Source: Avena insularis (lineage: Eukaryota > Streptophyta > Magnoliopsida > Poales > Poaceae). Taken from it: 64,000 nt of DNA. Location: positions 280,557,533-280,621,532 of the forward strand of contig CM042689.1 of NCBI GenBank assembly GCA_023614405.1. The letters are read 5' to 3'. Of the stretch, positions 13,343 to 25,648 are shown piece by piece. The notes beneath the pieces are model-generated. The model saw only the letters and a program-made list of their open reading frames with translations, had not been told where the DNA came from and did no database searches. A program made the translations under genes and the position numbers. Positions within the stretch are counted from its first letter, which is position 1, and every line of letters starts with the position of its first letter.

Positions 13343-13959
13343 TGTCAACACCCGGATTTTTAATCCTAGATGCCTGTTATGTCATACATCGCAATCCCAG
13401 GAGTACCATTTTTGCGAGACATAACAGAATTGGATACGACAGTACATCATCCATTACAAACCATACATAAGGTCTTACACAAGTAAGGATCTCATGATCC
13501 AGTTCTTAATACAACTCAAGAAGCGGAATACGTAATAATAACGGTAGCGTAGGCGAAGCTCCATCTTCGGGGTCACAGGCAATGCTGACGATGGGAGATG
13601 ATCCTAGTTGTCGTAACCTTCCTGGGGTCCATCCTCCAGGTACTCATCTTCATAGTCTGGCCACGGGAATAGCCAGGGATAAAGCCATGAGTACTCTTTA
13701 AGTACTCGCAAAATAATACTAACAAGTGAAACGGGTTTTTGGTAATAGGACACTAGGCTCTAGGGTTGTTTTGCAAGAAGCCAGATTTATCTCTACTAAG
13801 TTCAGAAGCAAGAGAGCTAGTGGAAGTTTATAACACCTATGTGGGAACTTGTATTTCATATCACAACTCTGTTGTGGTCAAGTCAAATTCTCAATCCATT
13901 CACAAGTCATTTTGAAAACATCTGATGGGGGGAACAGTATGGCCACTCCAACTTTCCAT

Positions 13960-14022
13960 AACCGCGGACACGGCTATTCGAATAGTTTGACACTCTGCAG
14001 AGATTGTACACTTTCACCACAA
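13960..14022 (-). other. Conserved LTR hairpin block (H 3' LTR)
   Basis: On the minus strand: AAAGTGTACAA, then the palindrome CTCTGCAGAG, then the palindrome CTATTCGAATAG, then CCGTGTCCGCGG. The order is the same as in the other LTR families of the window. Confidence 0.65.
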
Positions 14023-16120
14023 CATTTGATACATCCGTCAGGAACAAATCCTGAATTCACCATACTCAGTATGCGGATAATCAATCCTAACCTTTCAATT
14101 ACATGCCCTAGTATAAGCACCTCTCCTGTGAGTTTGGCCTCCCAACCATGACCAACTGTCATCCTGGGTACTGCATAGGTGGACAATCTTCACAAGGTAG
14201 CCTCAGCTCAGATCTTGGCCATGAGGGAACTAATACTAAGGTATATAACTTTCCAGTCAAGCCCTACCCAATTCTCGGGTATTGTGGTTGTACGGTAAAA
14301 TTGGAATGGTATCGCATCCAGACAACCATCAGTTTTATAAAGGGCTAAGGCTCATGCCTCAACATTTTCATCACCATAAATCATCTAGTGTTCGGAAACA
14401 CATGTACAAAACATCTCAATAGAATGATCCATCATTCCAAGGTTTTCATAACCATTTTTCCACCAAGTATTCCCATCTAATGTTGATCAGGTTTTATGCT
14501 TAGCACTAACATCTACAAGTGGGAGTGAGTACTAATGAGGGGTGGTAAACTAGTGGAGTTTAGCTAAGTTCAATCTCATGCCTTAGGATGACATCAAGAT
14601 TATCTAGCTTAGGCCAAATTTTATGCTCTTTATACAACCTTCAATTATCTTTCTAGAATCTACAATTCACTTAAGTAAACTCTAAGTAATATCTTTGATA
14701 ATGAAATAAAGTATAAAGCTTGTAGGTAAAACTAGGAGTGGTTTATCAAGGGGTTACGATCATATATGCTTAAGGCATATAGTTGGCATGGTAACAAGCA
14801 AGTATTTGCTTGCATAGGTATAGTATCTTGCAAGTGTTAGCTTGCACATTCAACTAGTAGTGTTAGTCTTGCATCAGTGTCAATATAAGCTTGCGTTGTG
14901 CAGAGCAGTGGTTGAAGTTCTCCTCGGCTTCTTCTTCATAGTATCCTCCTTCCTCCTCGTATCCTTGGTCGGTACTAGCGTCTATGAATAAATACGATGT
15001 ACACAATAACCAAACAATACTGAACTACTTGCAATCATCACACAAAAGGGGTCCTATAGATGATCTAGCATCATCACTAATATTACAAGATTAAAGCTTG
15101 TTTAATTCCTTTTTTTTAGAGAAGTAATTTCTACTCATTGAAAAACTACTTAAGATTTAATATTCTTCAAACCAAACATGGGATCATGTTGCCACATGTC
15201 ATCACCACATATTTTAGTCCATGGGAATGTGATTTAAAGTGGTGTCACAATTTAATAAGGTTTAACCCTTTTATTTTAATTAAATAAAGTGACCAGAAAT
15301 GCCTATGTGGCATCCTTTTATTACTTGAACATTATTTCTGTAAGTAAACGTATATATTTTTATATATTCTGAAAGGTTTGGTTAAATGTGATTTTTGAGA
15401 GTTGGAATCAACTCAAAATCTATTATGGTTTAAATTTGAAAAATGTTTGAATGCAGAAAAGCTTCTGCCTTATTATTTTTACCAAGGATGATCTACAGAT
15501 TCAAATGACTTGAATCCAATGGGCTTGGATTCAGCATTTCCAGACCTTTCTAGGAAATTTGGTTTCATTCAATTTGGTTCACTGAATCGAGCTGGGTTGA
15601 TGTTTGAAACTAGGTATAGAACTGTGTTTCAAATAAAATGGAAAAGGTTAAATTCAAATGACTTGGCAGGGAAGCGATCTTGGGGCCTCTAAGCTAAGGC
15701 TTACGCGGGCTGGTTAAGTCGCTGTCCCCACGTGTCAGTGAGACGAGGGGGTGAGAAGCGGTATGGCACGATGTGAGCCGTGGGATCTTGTTCTAATCTA
15801 ACGGCTGAGGGTCATCGTCGACGTTGGGCAACGCCGGCGAGACAGAAACCTAAGGCGGCAGGTGGGGGTCGTCAGGGGCTCACCGGGGCTCAGGCGAGGG
15901 TCAGCCAGGCGGGCGAACGACGAAGTCGATGACGGCGAACCTCCTAGTACTGGCAGCTTCTCGTGGGCGGCTCCAATCGCTGGCTCCCTTCTTCTCCAGA
16001 GGTGGCGGGCTCTGGTGAAATTCTGGCGAAGTGCTGCTCGCCTTGCTCCGGGAACGGGGTGAGGTGGTTCTGGGTGAGAGGGGAGTGAGGTGGTGTGCTC
16101 AATTCGGTTGGGGGTGGCCT

Positions 16121-16130
16121 CTATTTATAG
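16121..16130 (-). promoter_or_regulatory. TATA box of H 3' LTR
   Basis: Minus-strand CTATAAATAG, followed by a C-rich leader, conserved at 35900-35909. It is probably the start region for the element transcript. Confidence 0.7.
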
Positions 16131-17389
16131 TGGCGAGAGGGGACCACCGGGCGCAAGGTGAGCTCGTCGTGGTCGACGGCACAGAGGGCTATCGGCATGG
16201 GCGACGGTAGGGGGAGGTGCGGTGCTCCCTGGCGATGCTCAACGGCATGGTGGCGAGGCGTGGGGCGGTGCGGTTTGGTCGGAACGCGGCGGTGCTCCGT
16301 GCGTGCCCGACGGATGTTTTTAATGCGCACATCATGCGTGGTCCGTGCGGTGGCGAACGAGCGTGTCTGCGGGATTGTTGGGACGATGGTGATCATGTAT
16401 GCATGCGGCAAGGGCGGCGCGCGGTCTGTGGGCGTCGGTCGAGCGTGGCGCACGGGGCGCGCTCTCGGCATGGTTGCTGGCGATCTTGCCATGGTCCGTG
16501 CATGTGGTCCAGGGTTTGGCAAGGTTCGAGCGCTAGACAGGGAGTGGCAGTGGGGTGTTGGCTTGCTCCCAGACATGTTTGCTAGGCTTGTTTCTTCTCC
16601 TAGCTTGCTGTCAACATGGGGTGACAAGGGTGCACTCGGCCTGCTCACCATTGATGACATTGCCAAGCTTACAGTGATGCTAGAGGTTTGCAATTGAGCT
16701 AGATGATCTACTAAAGCCTAGTTGCATCCATAGAGGGAACAAGTTAGGCAAGAATCACTACTCACAATAGTGTTTGGATTTTGTTTGATTTGTATCTACA
16801 AGGTGTTTGATGAAATGGCCGCGTTTTGAATTTTTAAAAGATTTTTGGTGGGTGTGCTAGGTTGGTACTGGTGAGTCTGCAGATGCTTGGGTTTTGAAAG
16901 TTGAGCTTGTTTGAGTGGTTTTTTAAAAAGTGGGATCTTCCCATATGATAAAGATTCAATTTTGAATTGTCATTTAAACTATGCATTTGAAAGTTTCTGG
17001 ATGATCACAAGGTGGGTCTTGATACTTTGTTATGAGTACAATCAAGGGGTGTAAAGATCCAAACAAGTTTCTGTTAAGTTCTGAAAGTTTGGGACAGCCA
17101 AATTAGGCATGGGAGTTAAATTGGTCAAAATAACCATTCACTCATTTTGCTTGTTTTGATTTATTTGTCTTTGGGAAAAGTGTGGGGATTGTTTAGATGA
17201 TGTTCATTTCACCTAAGAATCATTTTACAAACAAAGAAACACATAATCAAGGCAATTCAAAAGAATTCAAAATGGGATGCATACACACATGAATGCTTTC
17301 TCATTTTTATTTAGAAAAGTTTTTGTTAACCCTAATTTTTTGATGATTAGAGTTTGATGATCCAAGTTTAGTATTTCTGGGATGTTACA

Positions 17390-17449
17390 AACCTTCCCCC
17401 CTTAAACAAAATCTCGTCCCAAGATTTTAAAAAGGACGAAAAAGATTAC
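17390..17449 (-). other. Polypurine tract and 3' untranslated region of H
   Basis: The minus strand reads AAGGGGGGAAGG a few bases before the LTR start TGTAACATCCC. This is the expected plus-strand priming site. Confidence 0.75.
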
Positions 17450-19041
17450 CTAGGATTTGAAGAGATCGGGAAACTCCGTCCTGATGTGATCTTCGCGCTC
17501 CGAGGTAGCTTCCTCTTATGTGTGGTTGCTCCACTGATTCTTGAGAAACTTGATGCTTCGGGTTCGGGTAGTTCTGAAAGCTTCTTCCAAAATACGTATG
17601 GGTACTTTGGGAGAGGTCAGGTCATCGTTGATCTCTATGGTCTGGTGATCGATATTCTTGAACACTTCGGTCTTCTTTGGGACTTCGATACACTTGCGAA
17701 GTAATGAGATATGGAACACATTGTGCACAGCTAACATCTCTTCGGGTAGTTCCAATTGATACGACACTTCTCCTCGACGGTTCAGAATTTTGAAAGGTCC
17801 GATATATCTGGGGGCTAACTTTCCTTTGAGTTGGAAACGTTGCATTCCCTTCAATGGCGAGACCTTCAGATATACAAAATCTCCTATGTTGAAGCCGAGG
17901 TCTCGACGTCTCTTGTCGGTGTAACTCTTCTATCTGGACTGGGCTGTCTTGAGGTGCTCACGAATCTTGTGAACCTTCTCTTCTGCTTCTCGTAGGATGT
18001 CGGGTCCGAAAATCTGACTCTCTCCTACTTTCGACCAGTTCAAAGGGGTGCGGCACATCCTTCCGTACATGAATTCAAATGGGACCATTTGCAAACTAGC
18101 TTGATAACTGTTGTTGTATGAAAATTCTGCAAACGGCAGACAGTCTTCCCACTTGGATCCATATTCTAACACACAGGCTCTCAGCATATCTTCGAGTATT
18201 TGATTTACTCGCTCCGTTTGTCCATCGGTCTGAGGGTGATACGTGGTGCTGAAATCTAGGCAGGTTCCTAAACCTTCTTGAACTTTCTTCCAGAATCTCG
18301 AGGTAAATTGAGTTCCTCGATCCGATACGATGTTCTTGGGGACTCCATGCAAACTAACTATTCTAGCGATGTACAACTCCGCTAGATTCGAACTCTGATA
18401 TGTGGTCTTGACGGGTAAGAAATGGGCGACTTTGGACAATCGGTCCACTATGACCCAGATAGAGTCATTTCCCCTACTAGAAGTAGGCAATCCGGTGATA
18501 AAGTCCATTCCAACTGAATCCCATTCCATTCCGGAATCTGCAAGGGTTGCAACAATCCAGCGGGTCTTTGATGTCCTTTCTTGACTCGCTGACATATATC
18601 ACACTTGGCAATATAGCTTCCGATTTCTCTCTTCATCTTATGCCACCAAAATTTCTCTTTCAAATCTTGATACATCTTAGTTCCTCCGGGATGGATAGAA
18701 TAAAGAGTATCATGAGCTTCCTTCAGAATAACTTCTTTCAACTCAGAATCTGCTAGTACACAAAGGCGTCCTTTGTACCACAGAACTCCTTCTTCATCTT
18801 CGGTGAATCCGGGTACTTTCCCTGTACTGATACGACGCTTGATTCCGTCGATACTAGCATTTCCTTTTTGCGCCTCTTTTATCTGGCTGATCAAAGTGGG
18901 CTGGAGTTCTATGCTAGCCAAAAAGACTTCACTCACTAATTCCATTCGAAAAATTTCCATCTCTTTGTGCAGGCTTGGTTGCTCCTTCAAGATCATGGAG
19001 TTCAAGCGGCACGGCAATCTGCTAAGGGCATCTGCTACCAC
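17450..19041 (-). pseudogene. Element H integrase with chromodomain-like tail, broken
   Basis: The first frame (18448-19041) shows the zinc-binding HHCC motif, with His110, His117, Cys147 and Cys150 of that frame. A frameshift near 18500 leads to the catalytic core (17930-18595), whose Asp31, Asp92 and Glu128 give an exact D-D-35-E spacing (MDFITGLP, SDRGTQF, TDGQTERVNQ). A stop follows AQSR near 17930. The tail frame (17516-17854) contains KLAPRYIGPFKILNRRGEV and a second stop after SNHT, before the final stop at 17450. The enzyme would insert element cDNA into the chromosome. The catalytic residues are intact, but the frame is broken at least three times. Confidence 0.9.
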
Positions 19042-19385
19042 ATTGGCTTTACCAGGGTGATAGCGAATGTCCAGATCGTAATCCTTGATTAGCTCAATCC
19101 ATCTTCTCTATGTCATATTCAGCTCGTTCTGAGTGAATATATATTTCAGACTCTTGTGATCCGAATAAATCTCACAACGGTTTCCCATCAGGTAATGCCT
19201 CCATGTCTTCAGGGCTAGAACTACGGCTGCGAGTTCGAGGTCATGGGTTGGGTAATTTTTCTCATGTTGCTTCAGTTGTCAAGATAGATAAGATATAACT
19301 TTGCCTTCTTGCATTAGCACACATCCGAGACCGATCTTGGATGCATCACAATACACATCGAAGGGCTTCGTGATATCCAGCATGA
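19042..19385 (-). pseudogene. Element H RNase H domain, broken
   Basis: On the minus strand the frame reads [15 protein letters not shown], then [12 protein letters not shown] and [12 protein letters not shown], the usual RNase H acidic motifs of gypsy elements. Stops interrupt it at 19279-19281 (TGA) and 19108-19110 (TAG). It would degrade the RNA strand during reverse transcription. It lies between the RT and integrase segments of the same polyprotein. Confidence 0.85.
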
Positions 19386-20207
19386 TCAAGATTGGGGTTG
19401 AAAATCAATCTCCTCTTGAGTTCTTGAAAACTTGCTTCACATTTGTCGGTCCATTCAAACTTCTTGTCCTTCTTCAGCAATTGGGTCATGGGTCTGGTGA
19501 TACTCAAGAATCCTTCTACGAATTTGCGGTAATATCCCGCCAATCCGAGAAATGAACGAACTTGGGTTTGAGTGGTTGGGGCTTGCCAATAGTCTACATC
19601 TTTCACTTTGGCAGGGTCAACGGCAATTCCTCCGGCTGATACTATGTGACCGAGGAATCCTACCTCCTGTAACCAGAATTCACATTTGCTAAACTTGGCG
19701 TACAACTGATGCTCTCTAAGGGTTCCAAGAATGGTCCTTAGGTGTAGCTCATGTTCTTCTTCCGATTTGGAATAAATCAGGATTTCATCGATGAAAACAA
19801 CGACAAACTTATCCAGGAAGTCCATAAAAATCTTATTCATGAGATTCATGAAATAAGCGGGGGCATTGGTTAATCCAAAGGACATAACGGTATACTCGTA
19901 TAATCCATATCGGGTGGTAAAGGCAGTCTTGGGAATATCTTCTGCACGAATCTTGAGTTGATGATAGCCAGTCCTAAGATCAATCTTAGAAAAACACTTT
20001 GGCACCGGTCAACTGATCAAACAAATCTTCTATCTTGGGCAAGGGGTATTTGTTCTTTATAGTGACATCATTCAACTTCCGATAATCCGTACATAAACGG
20101 TTACCTCCATCCTTCTTGTCCACAAACAAAACAGGTGATCTCCATGGTGACGCACTTGGTTGAATCAATCCAATTTCCAGCATGGCATCCAGTTGCTTCT
20201 TTAGTTC
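19346..20207 (-). pseudogene. Element H reverse transcriptase, broken with altered active site
   Basis: The N-terminal part (19986-20183) has [24 protein letters not shown] frameshift near 20000 joins it to the palm frame (19346-20005: [22 protein letters not shown]). The catalytic motif reads [13 protein letters not shown]: residue 74 of that frame, codon 19784-19786, is Glu where gypsy enzymes have Asp. A TAA at 20208-20210 separates RT from the protease frame. The domain order and the remaining motifs are typical. The acidic substitution plus frame breaks mean the enzyme could not function. Confidence 0.92.
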
Positions 20208-20777
20208 TTATAGTTCTGATGGATTCATACTATATGGTCTCTGGGCTATGGGTCCGGTTCCGGGGATTAGTTCGATGATAAACTCGATATCCCGATCTGG
20301 GGGCATACCGGGCAAAACATCTGGAAATACATCGGGGTATTCACAGACTATCCGGACTTGGTTAATGGTAGGTTGGGCAATACTCTTGTTGCACTTGAAT
20401 TGACAAGGTAAGGTTTCAGATATATGCTCGACTGATATTCCGGCTGTACTGGTCATGGTGATGGCTTTCTTGGCACAGTCAATCAATCCTTTATGTTTGG
20501 ACATCCAATCCATTCCTAGTACTACTTCCAAACCTTTAGTTCCGAGTACTATCAGATTAGCATAAAAATCTATTCCATGGATGCGGATAGGGACGGCTTT
20601 GCAAATTTGCCTAGCCTTGGTGGTTGAACCGGGAATTTGAACAATCATAACATGCTTCAGTTTAGTTGGTTGAATTTTACTAGTGCATGCAAATTCTTCG
20701 GTGACAAATGAGTGTGATGCACCAGAATCAAACAACACTCGAGCATGTATTGAATTAACAGAAAACATACCCAGCAA
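20208..20777 (-). pseudogene. Element H aspartic protease region
   Basis: A 189-codon open frame with the retroviral-type active site VLFDSGASHSFV (Asp17) and a following LGMDWMSKH motif. The C-terminal part (EYPDVFPDVLPGMPPDRDIEF) is the linker that precedes RT in gypsy polyproteins. It ends at TAA 20208-20210, which interrupts an otherwise in-frame passage into RT. The protease would cleave the Gag-Pol polyprotein inside particles. Confidence 0.88.
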
Positions 20778-20887
20778 GACGTCTGGCGCTTCCTGGGTTC
20801 TTCAGCATGGATGAGAAAAAGATGGCCATTGCGTTTGAGTGAATTCCCTGGGGCAAATCTTCTTCCGGGCTGAACACGACGCTGCTG

Positions 20888-21969
20888 CTAAGCTAGGGCA
20901 TTGGTATTGGGGGCTGTGGCATTCTTCTTGTTGGGGAACTCATTGGAGTAGTGACCCTTATTTCCACAGCCATAACAAGTCACCTGCGACTTGTCCTTTG
21001 CTGCTACAGGCAAAGCATTGCTTCCAGTCCTCGGGGCAGTGTTGGGGTTGGCGGTAGCATTGTTGTTGAACTTGGGTGGGGCATGGTTGAAATTGCTAGA
21101 GTTGTCGGGGTTGTTGTTATTTCCTCCGGGCCTAGGGTTTCCACAGTTGGGATAGGTCGGACGGTTCATCAGGGGTCTGTTGGTTCTCGGGGCAAATCCT
21201 GGAGATGGGTTAGGGCGATACTTGGGGGCTGATGGGTTCCTGGCTGATGCATCATGCGACGCTTGCGGTTCTCATTGGCTTGGTTGATCTTTCCTTCCAT
21301 CTGGATGGCAGAGTCGACAAGGGCTTCAATATCAGCAAAGGGGATATTGACTAACACAGTCTGCATCTCATCGTGTAGACCATTCAGGAATCTCTATTTC
21401 TTCTTGGCTTCGGTGTCGATCTCATCTGGGGCATACCTAGCTAATGACAAGAATTTGTCACGGTATTCCACTACGGTCATCCTTCCTTGCTTCAGTTCTC
21501 TGAACTCGTCTCTCATCCTCTTGATTAAACCTGGTGGCACATGGGTTCTGCTGAACTTGACCTTAAATTCCTCCCAGGTCATCATCTGCCCTCCGATCAT
21601 GGCACGAACACTTTTCCACCATGCTCTGGCATCTCCGGCTAGGTAGTGGGTGGCGAACAGAACTTTCTCATTGGCTTCCACTCCGGCGAATTCTAGGTTA
21701 TTTTCCATGGTTTGCAGCCAATCGTCTGCATCGAGGGGTTCTTCTGACTTAGTGAAAACAGGTGGGTTGGTATTCTGGAAATTCTTGAGCTTAGATCCAT
21801 GGTTGTCCTGATTTCCGTGGCCTTGGTTGTTGTGGGCAAGATGAGATATCTGTTGCAGGGTGGCTAGGTTGGCTTGACGTTCCGCTCTTTCAGCTTCGCG
21901 GTCATAAACCAACATTTGCAGGATCTGCAACATCGGGTCCGGGGATGAACCACTTCCTCCGCGTGGCAT
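20888..21969 (-). pseudogene. Element H gag, broken
   Basis: The frame starts at ATG 21969 (MPRGGSGSSPDPMLQIL). It contains the retrotransposon gag core: LDADDWLQTME, HYLAGDARAWWKSV and WEEFKVKFSRTHVPPG. TAG at 21394-21396 stops it after 191 codons. The frame continues at 21169-21366, and after a frameshift near 21240 at 20888-21169 with a proline/asparagine-rich linker. A zinc knuckle, CYGCGNKGHYSNEF, has Phe (codon 20936-20938) in place of the last Cys, so its metal site is incomplete. Gag forms the particle and binds element RNA. The short gap to the protease (20778-20887) is open in places and probably was one frame. Confidence 0.9.
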
Positions 21970-22458
21970 CTAAAGATTGAGATAGATCATGAGAAAAGAG
22001 GGAAATTTCTAAGGTTCTGGGACTTTGAAAAGTTTTTAAAGTTTGACTCAGATTTTCTAGTAACTTGCTTTTCATTCATAGCACACGGTACAACACACAC
22101 CACAACAAATAAAAATAGATGGTTTTAAGAACCATTCTGGAAACTACGATACAGTGGGACCGAATACTACTCACTACATTTGGGCACTAGCATAGTTGTG
22201 AGTTTTACTAAAAGTGATCTAGGGTGCAAAATTTGGTGTAAGCTTTCAAAGAATTTTGGAGTAGCGTGATTTTTTATGAAAGAGTCCAAGAGGTAAGAAT
22301 GAGAATAAGTTTTTGTTAATATTTGCTAGCGTGAATTTTTATGAAAGAGTCCAAGAGGTAAGAATGAGAATAAGTTTTCGTAAATTGCTGCCTTTGGTTT
22401 CAAAACTAAGTTTTTGATTCAAACGTCCAGTCTAACTAGGGTCTCCTATGGTCAGGAT
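21970..22458 (-). other. Element H leader between primer site and gag
   Basis: Non-coding leader where packaging signals would be expected. It contains a tandem duplication of about 65 bp (22262-22326 and 22327-22391; both copies include GAAAGAGTCCAAGAGG). Confidence 0.65.
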
Positions 22459-22472
22459 GGCTCTGATACCAA
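22459..22472 (-). other. Primer binding site of H
   Basis: Minus-strand TTGGTATCAGAGCC lies two bases inside the 5' LTR edge and is complementary to the tRNA-Met 3' end. Confidence 0.85.
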
Positions 22473-23087
22473 CTTGTCAACACCCGTATTTTAATCCGGA
22501 TACTTATGCCATACATCGCAATCCTAGGATTACCATTTTTGCGAGACATAACAGAATTGGATACCACAGTACATCATCCATTACAAACCATACATAAGGT
22601 CTTACACAAGTAAGGATCTCATGATCCAGTTCTTAATACAACTCAAGCAGCGGAATACGTAATAATAACGATAGCGTAGGCGAAGCTCCATCTTCGGGGT
22701 CACAGGCAATGATGACGATGGGAGATGATCCTAGTTGTCGTAACCTTCCTGGGGTCCATCCTCGAGGTACTCCTCTTCATAGTCTGGCCACGGGAATAGC
22801 CAGGGACAAAGCCATGAGTACTCTTTAAGTACTCGCATACTAATACTAACAAGTGAAAGGGGTTTTTGGTAATAGGACACTAGGCTCTAGGGTTGTTTTG
22901 CAAGAAGCAAGATTTATCTCTAATAAGTTCAGAAGCAAGAGAGCTAGTGGAAGTTTATAACACCTAAGTGGGAACTTGTATTTCATATCACAAATCTGTT
23001 GTGGTCAAGTCAAATTCTCAATCCATTTCACAAGTCATTTTGAAAACATCTGACGGGGGGAACAGTATGGCCACTCCAACTGTCCAT

Positions 23088-23150
23088 AACCGCGGACGTG
23101 GCTATTCGAATAGTTTGACCCTCTGCAGAGATTGTACACTTTCACCACAA
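23088..23150 (-). other. Conserved LTR hairpin block (H 5' LTR)
   Basis: Minus strand: AAAGTGTACAA, CTCTGCAGAG, CTATTCGAATAG, CCACGTCCGCGG. It is nearly identical to the block in the 3' LTR. Confidence 0.65.
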
Positions 23151-23527
23151 CATTCGATACATCCGTCAGGAACAAATCCTGAATTCACCATACTCAGTAT
23201 GTAGATAATCAATCCTAACCTTTCAATTACACGCCCTAGTATAAGCACCTCTCCTGTGAGTTTGGCCTCCCAACCATGACCAACTGTCATCTGGGGTACT
23301 ACACAGGTGGACAATCTTCACAAGGTAGTCTCATCTCAGACCTTGGCCGTGAGGGAACTAAAACTAAGGATTATAAGTTTCCAGTCAAGCCCTACCCATT
23401 TCTCGGGTATTGTGGTTGTACTGTAAAATTGGAATGGTATCGCATCCAGACAACCATCAGATTTATAAAGGGCTAAGGCTCATGCCTCAACATTTTCATC
23501 ACCATAAATCATCTGGTGTTCGGAAAC

Positions 23528-23562
23528 ACATGTCCAAAACATCTCAATAGAATGATCCATCA
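23528..23562. repeat. 35-bp flanking duplication, left copy
   Basis: The LTR segment from ACATGTCC to GATCCATCA occurs here and again at 34168-34201, bracketing the CACTA fragment. The other LTR (14400-14436) has it once. Confidence 0.85.
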
Positions 23563-23954
23563 CATGAAAAGAAGAAAAAGAAGAAAAACTATGACAAGAT
23601 CAAGGAAGTTCTGGATGATGCTCTCACTGGCTTTGCCTCGACGGAAGGCACCACCTTCGTGCGTACGAAGGTCAAGTTCGGCAGGCACGTCTTCAACCAC
23701 GTAACGGAGTTCCCCTGCGTGAAGCAACCAGAAAACAGTAATAAGGAAGCCTACTACGCACTCCATCACATGAGGGCTTTCCTACTTGACCAGCAGAATT
23801 CTACGCTGCCAGATCATCTCAAACAGTGGGCCGAAGCAAAGGCCAAGATCACTGATTCGGATATTAGACAAGAGATGTATCGCATCCAGCAGCAGTTTGG
23901 GGCAATCATCTTTCGTGATGTCATGACTTCGGGGGGATCTTCTATGGAGGAAAT

Positions 23955-25634
23955 TGTAGGGTTCGCAGCATAGAAAACAAAAAATTTCCTACGATGGGAC
24001 CAACTTAGTACCAAGATCTATCTAGTAGATACAAGCAACGGGTGGATATACATCCATAGAATACATACCCTCCAAGACTGAATAGCGTTAACGAGGTTGT
24101 ACTCGTGGATGATGTAGACGAACGCTTGCCGATCTCAAGATCGTGATGAAGTCCATCTGGTCTAGCCAGTCCAGCACGATCAAGTCCAGCACCTCAAAGC
24201 AGTGGTGCATCCGTGATTGCACACACGTACGGGTACCCCGACAACCTCCGTGCCCTCGCTCCAGCGAAGCAGCGGAAGCAACAAATCCTTCCCGAAAAAG
24301 CCACCGGGAACATGTATCTTGCTGATCCGAGACCATGGGGAAATTCTAAAGGGGGCAGAGAGATCCTTCGCGAGGAGGTGTGAGTTAGAAGTGAGAGGAG
24401 GGGCTCCTTATATAGGGGCGGGGGCAGCCCAAGGGGGCATGGCCGCCGGCCATGTAGGGTTCCCCCACCTCTCCCTCATTCATGTGGGTGGACACTCCAC
24501 TCACAAAATGGCCCTTCAATTTTCTCCACTCAAAAACCCACTCAAATTCCCATTAAATTTCCACCAAATTTAATGCAAACTCTCATTAAATAAAACTATT
24601 TTATTTTATTCAGAATTTTGTCTATTACTTTAATGAAAAACATTCACAAATAACCCCTTGCTAGAATTCTATTTCACATGCATAACCACTTTATGCAATT
24701 TCACACGAAAACCTGTTTCGGTATCTAGTGTAATAAATTCCTGCGCTTGTTCATTCTTTCAGCATGAAACTTTTGCTCCAATTGGATGTCGGTGTCTCTT
24801 AAGTGTGTCACCCTACGGTTCGTGAATAATGCGGACATGATCGAGACCCCTCTCGGATCAATAATCGAGCGGATCTCGAGACCCATCGACTCACACATTC
24901 AACGATGACTTTCTTGTGATCGTCGGAACCTTTTATGCCAGTATCTTAATCCTTTTGTTTGGCGATATATTACATGTCCGAGATTCGATCATCGGTATCT
25001 CCATACCTAGTTTGATCTCGTTACTGACATGTACTCTTTTCTCGTTCCCGTGATATAACATTCTAGTGATCAGATCACTTGCTTGCAAGCTAATCAATGT
25101 GATATCACCGAGAGGGCCCAGAGCATATCTATCCATCATCGGGATGAACAAATTCCACTCTCGATCCATGGGCCTCAACATAACACTTTAGTAGTTCTGA
25201 ACCCATCTTTATAATCACCCTGTTACGGTGTGACGTTTGATGTTATCAAGAAACTCTTCTGGTGTTAGTGATTGACATGATCTCATGGTCTAAGGATTAG
25301 GATCACTTCGTAAGTTGTTATAGCAATATAAACTCAATGACTTTGATCGTAATGCTATACTTCGGATGAATGTTCATCACACCGTTACACTAATGTTGTG
25401 ATCCCGTTATTAACAACATCCAATGTCCATGATCAAGAAACCTTGATCATCTTGTTAATCAACGAGCTAGTTTATGAGAGAGGCATAACTAGGAACTTTC
25501 TGTTTGTTTATTAAGCACACATGTATTAACGTTTCCTTATTAATACAATTATAGCATGTAAAATAAACATTTATCATAAATAAGGAATACGATAATAACC
25601 ACTTTATCATTGCCTCTCGGGCATATTCCCTTCA
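23955..25634 (-). repeat. Copia J 3' LTR
   Basis: Ends TGCGAACCCTACA on the minus strand and is highly similar to 30546-32220 throughout. It contains a TATA box at 24407-24417 and a GC-richer leader at 24080-24400. Confidence 0.93.
24407..24417 (-). promoter_or_regulatory. TATA box of J 3' LTR
   Basis: Minus-strand CCTATATAAGG, conserved in the other LTR near 31000-31009. Confidence 0.7.
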
Positions 25635-25648
25635 GTCTCCCACTTGCA
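25635..25648 (-). other. Polypurine tract of J
   Basis: Minus-strand TGCAAGTGGGAGAC abuts the LTR start. Confidence 0.8.

Larger units (their letters stand above)
13343..17389 (-). repeat. Element H 3' LTR
   Basis: 4047 bp, matching the split 5' LTR throughout. The GC-rich stretch 15700-16700 is the promoter/leader zone. The long open frames there, on both strands, are composition artefacts and also appear in the 5' LTR. Confidence 0.9.
22475..23562 (-). repeat. Element H 5' LTR, 3' portion
   Basis: Aligns with 13343-14440 of the other LTR. The alignment stops abruptly at 23562, where CACTA-derived sequence begins. Confidence 0.88.

Noticed and set aside
16121..16697. Overlapping long open frames on both strands (190 and 179 codons) in a GC-rich stretch
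   Set aside because: The same frames recur with substitutions in the other LTR of H (35904-36477), on both strands, with no domain. They reflect GC-rich LTR leader composition, not genes.
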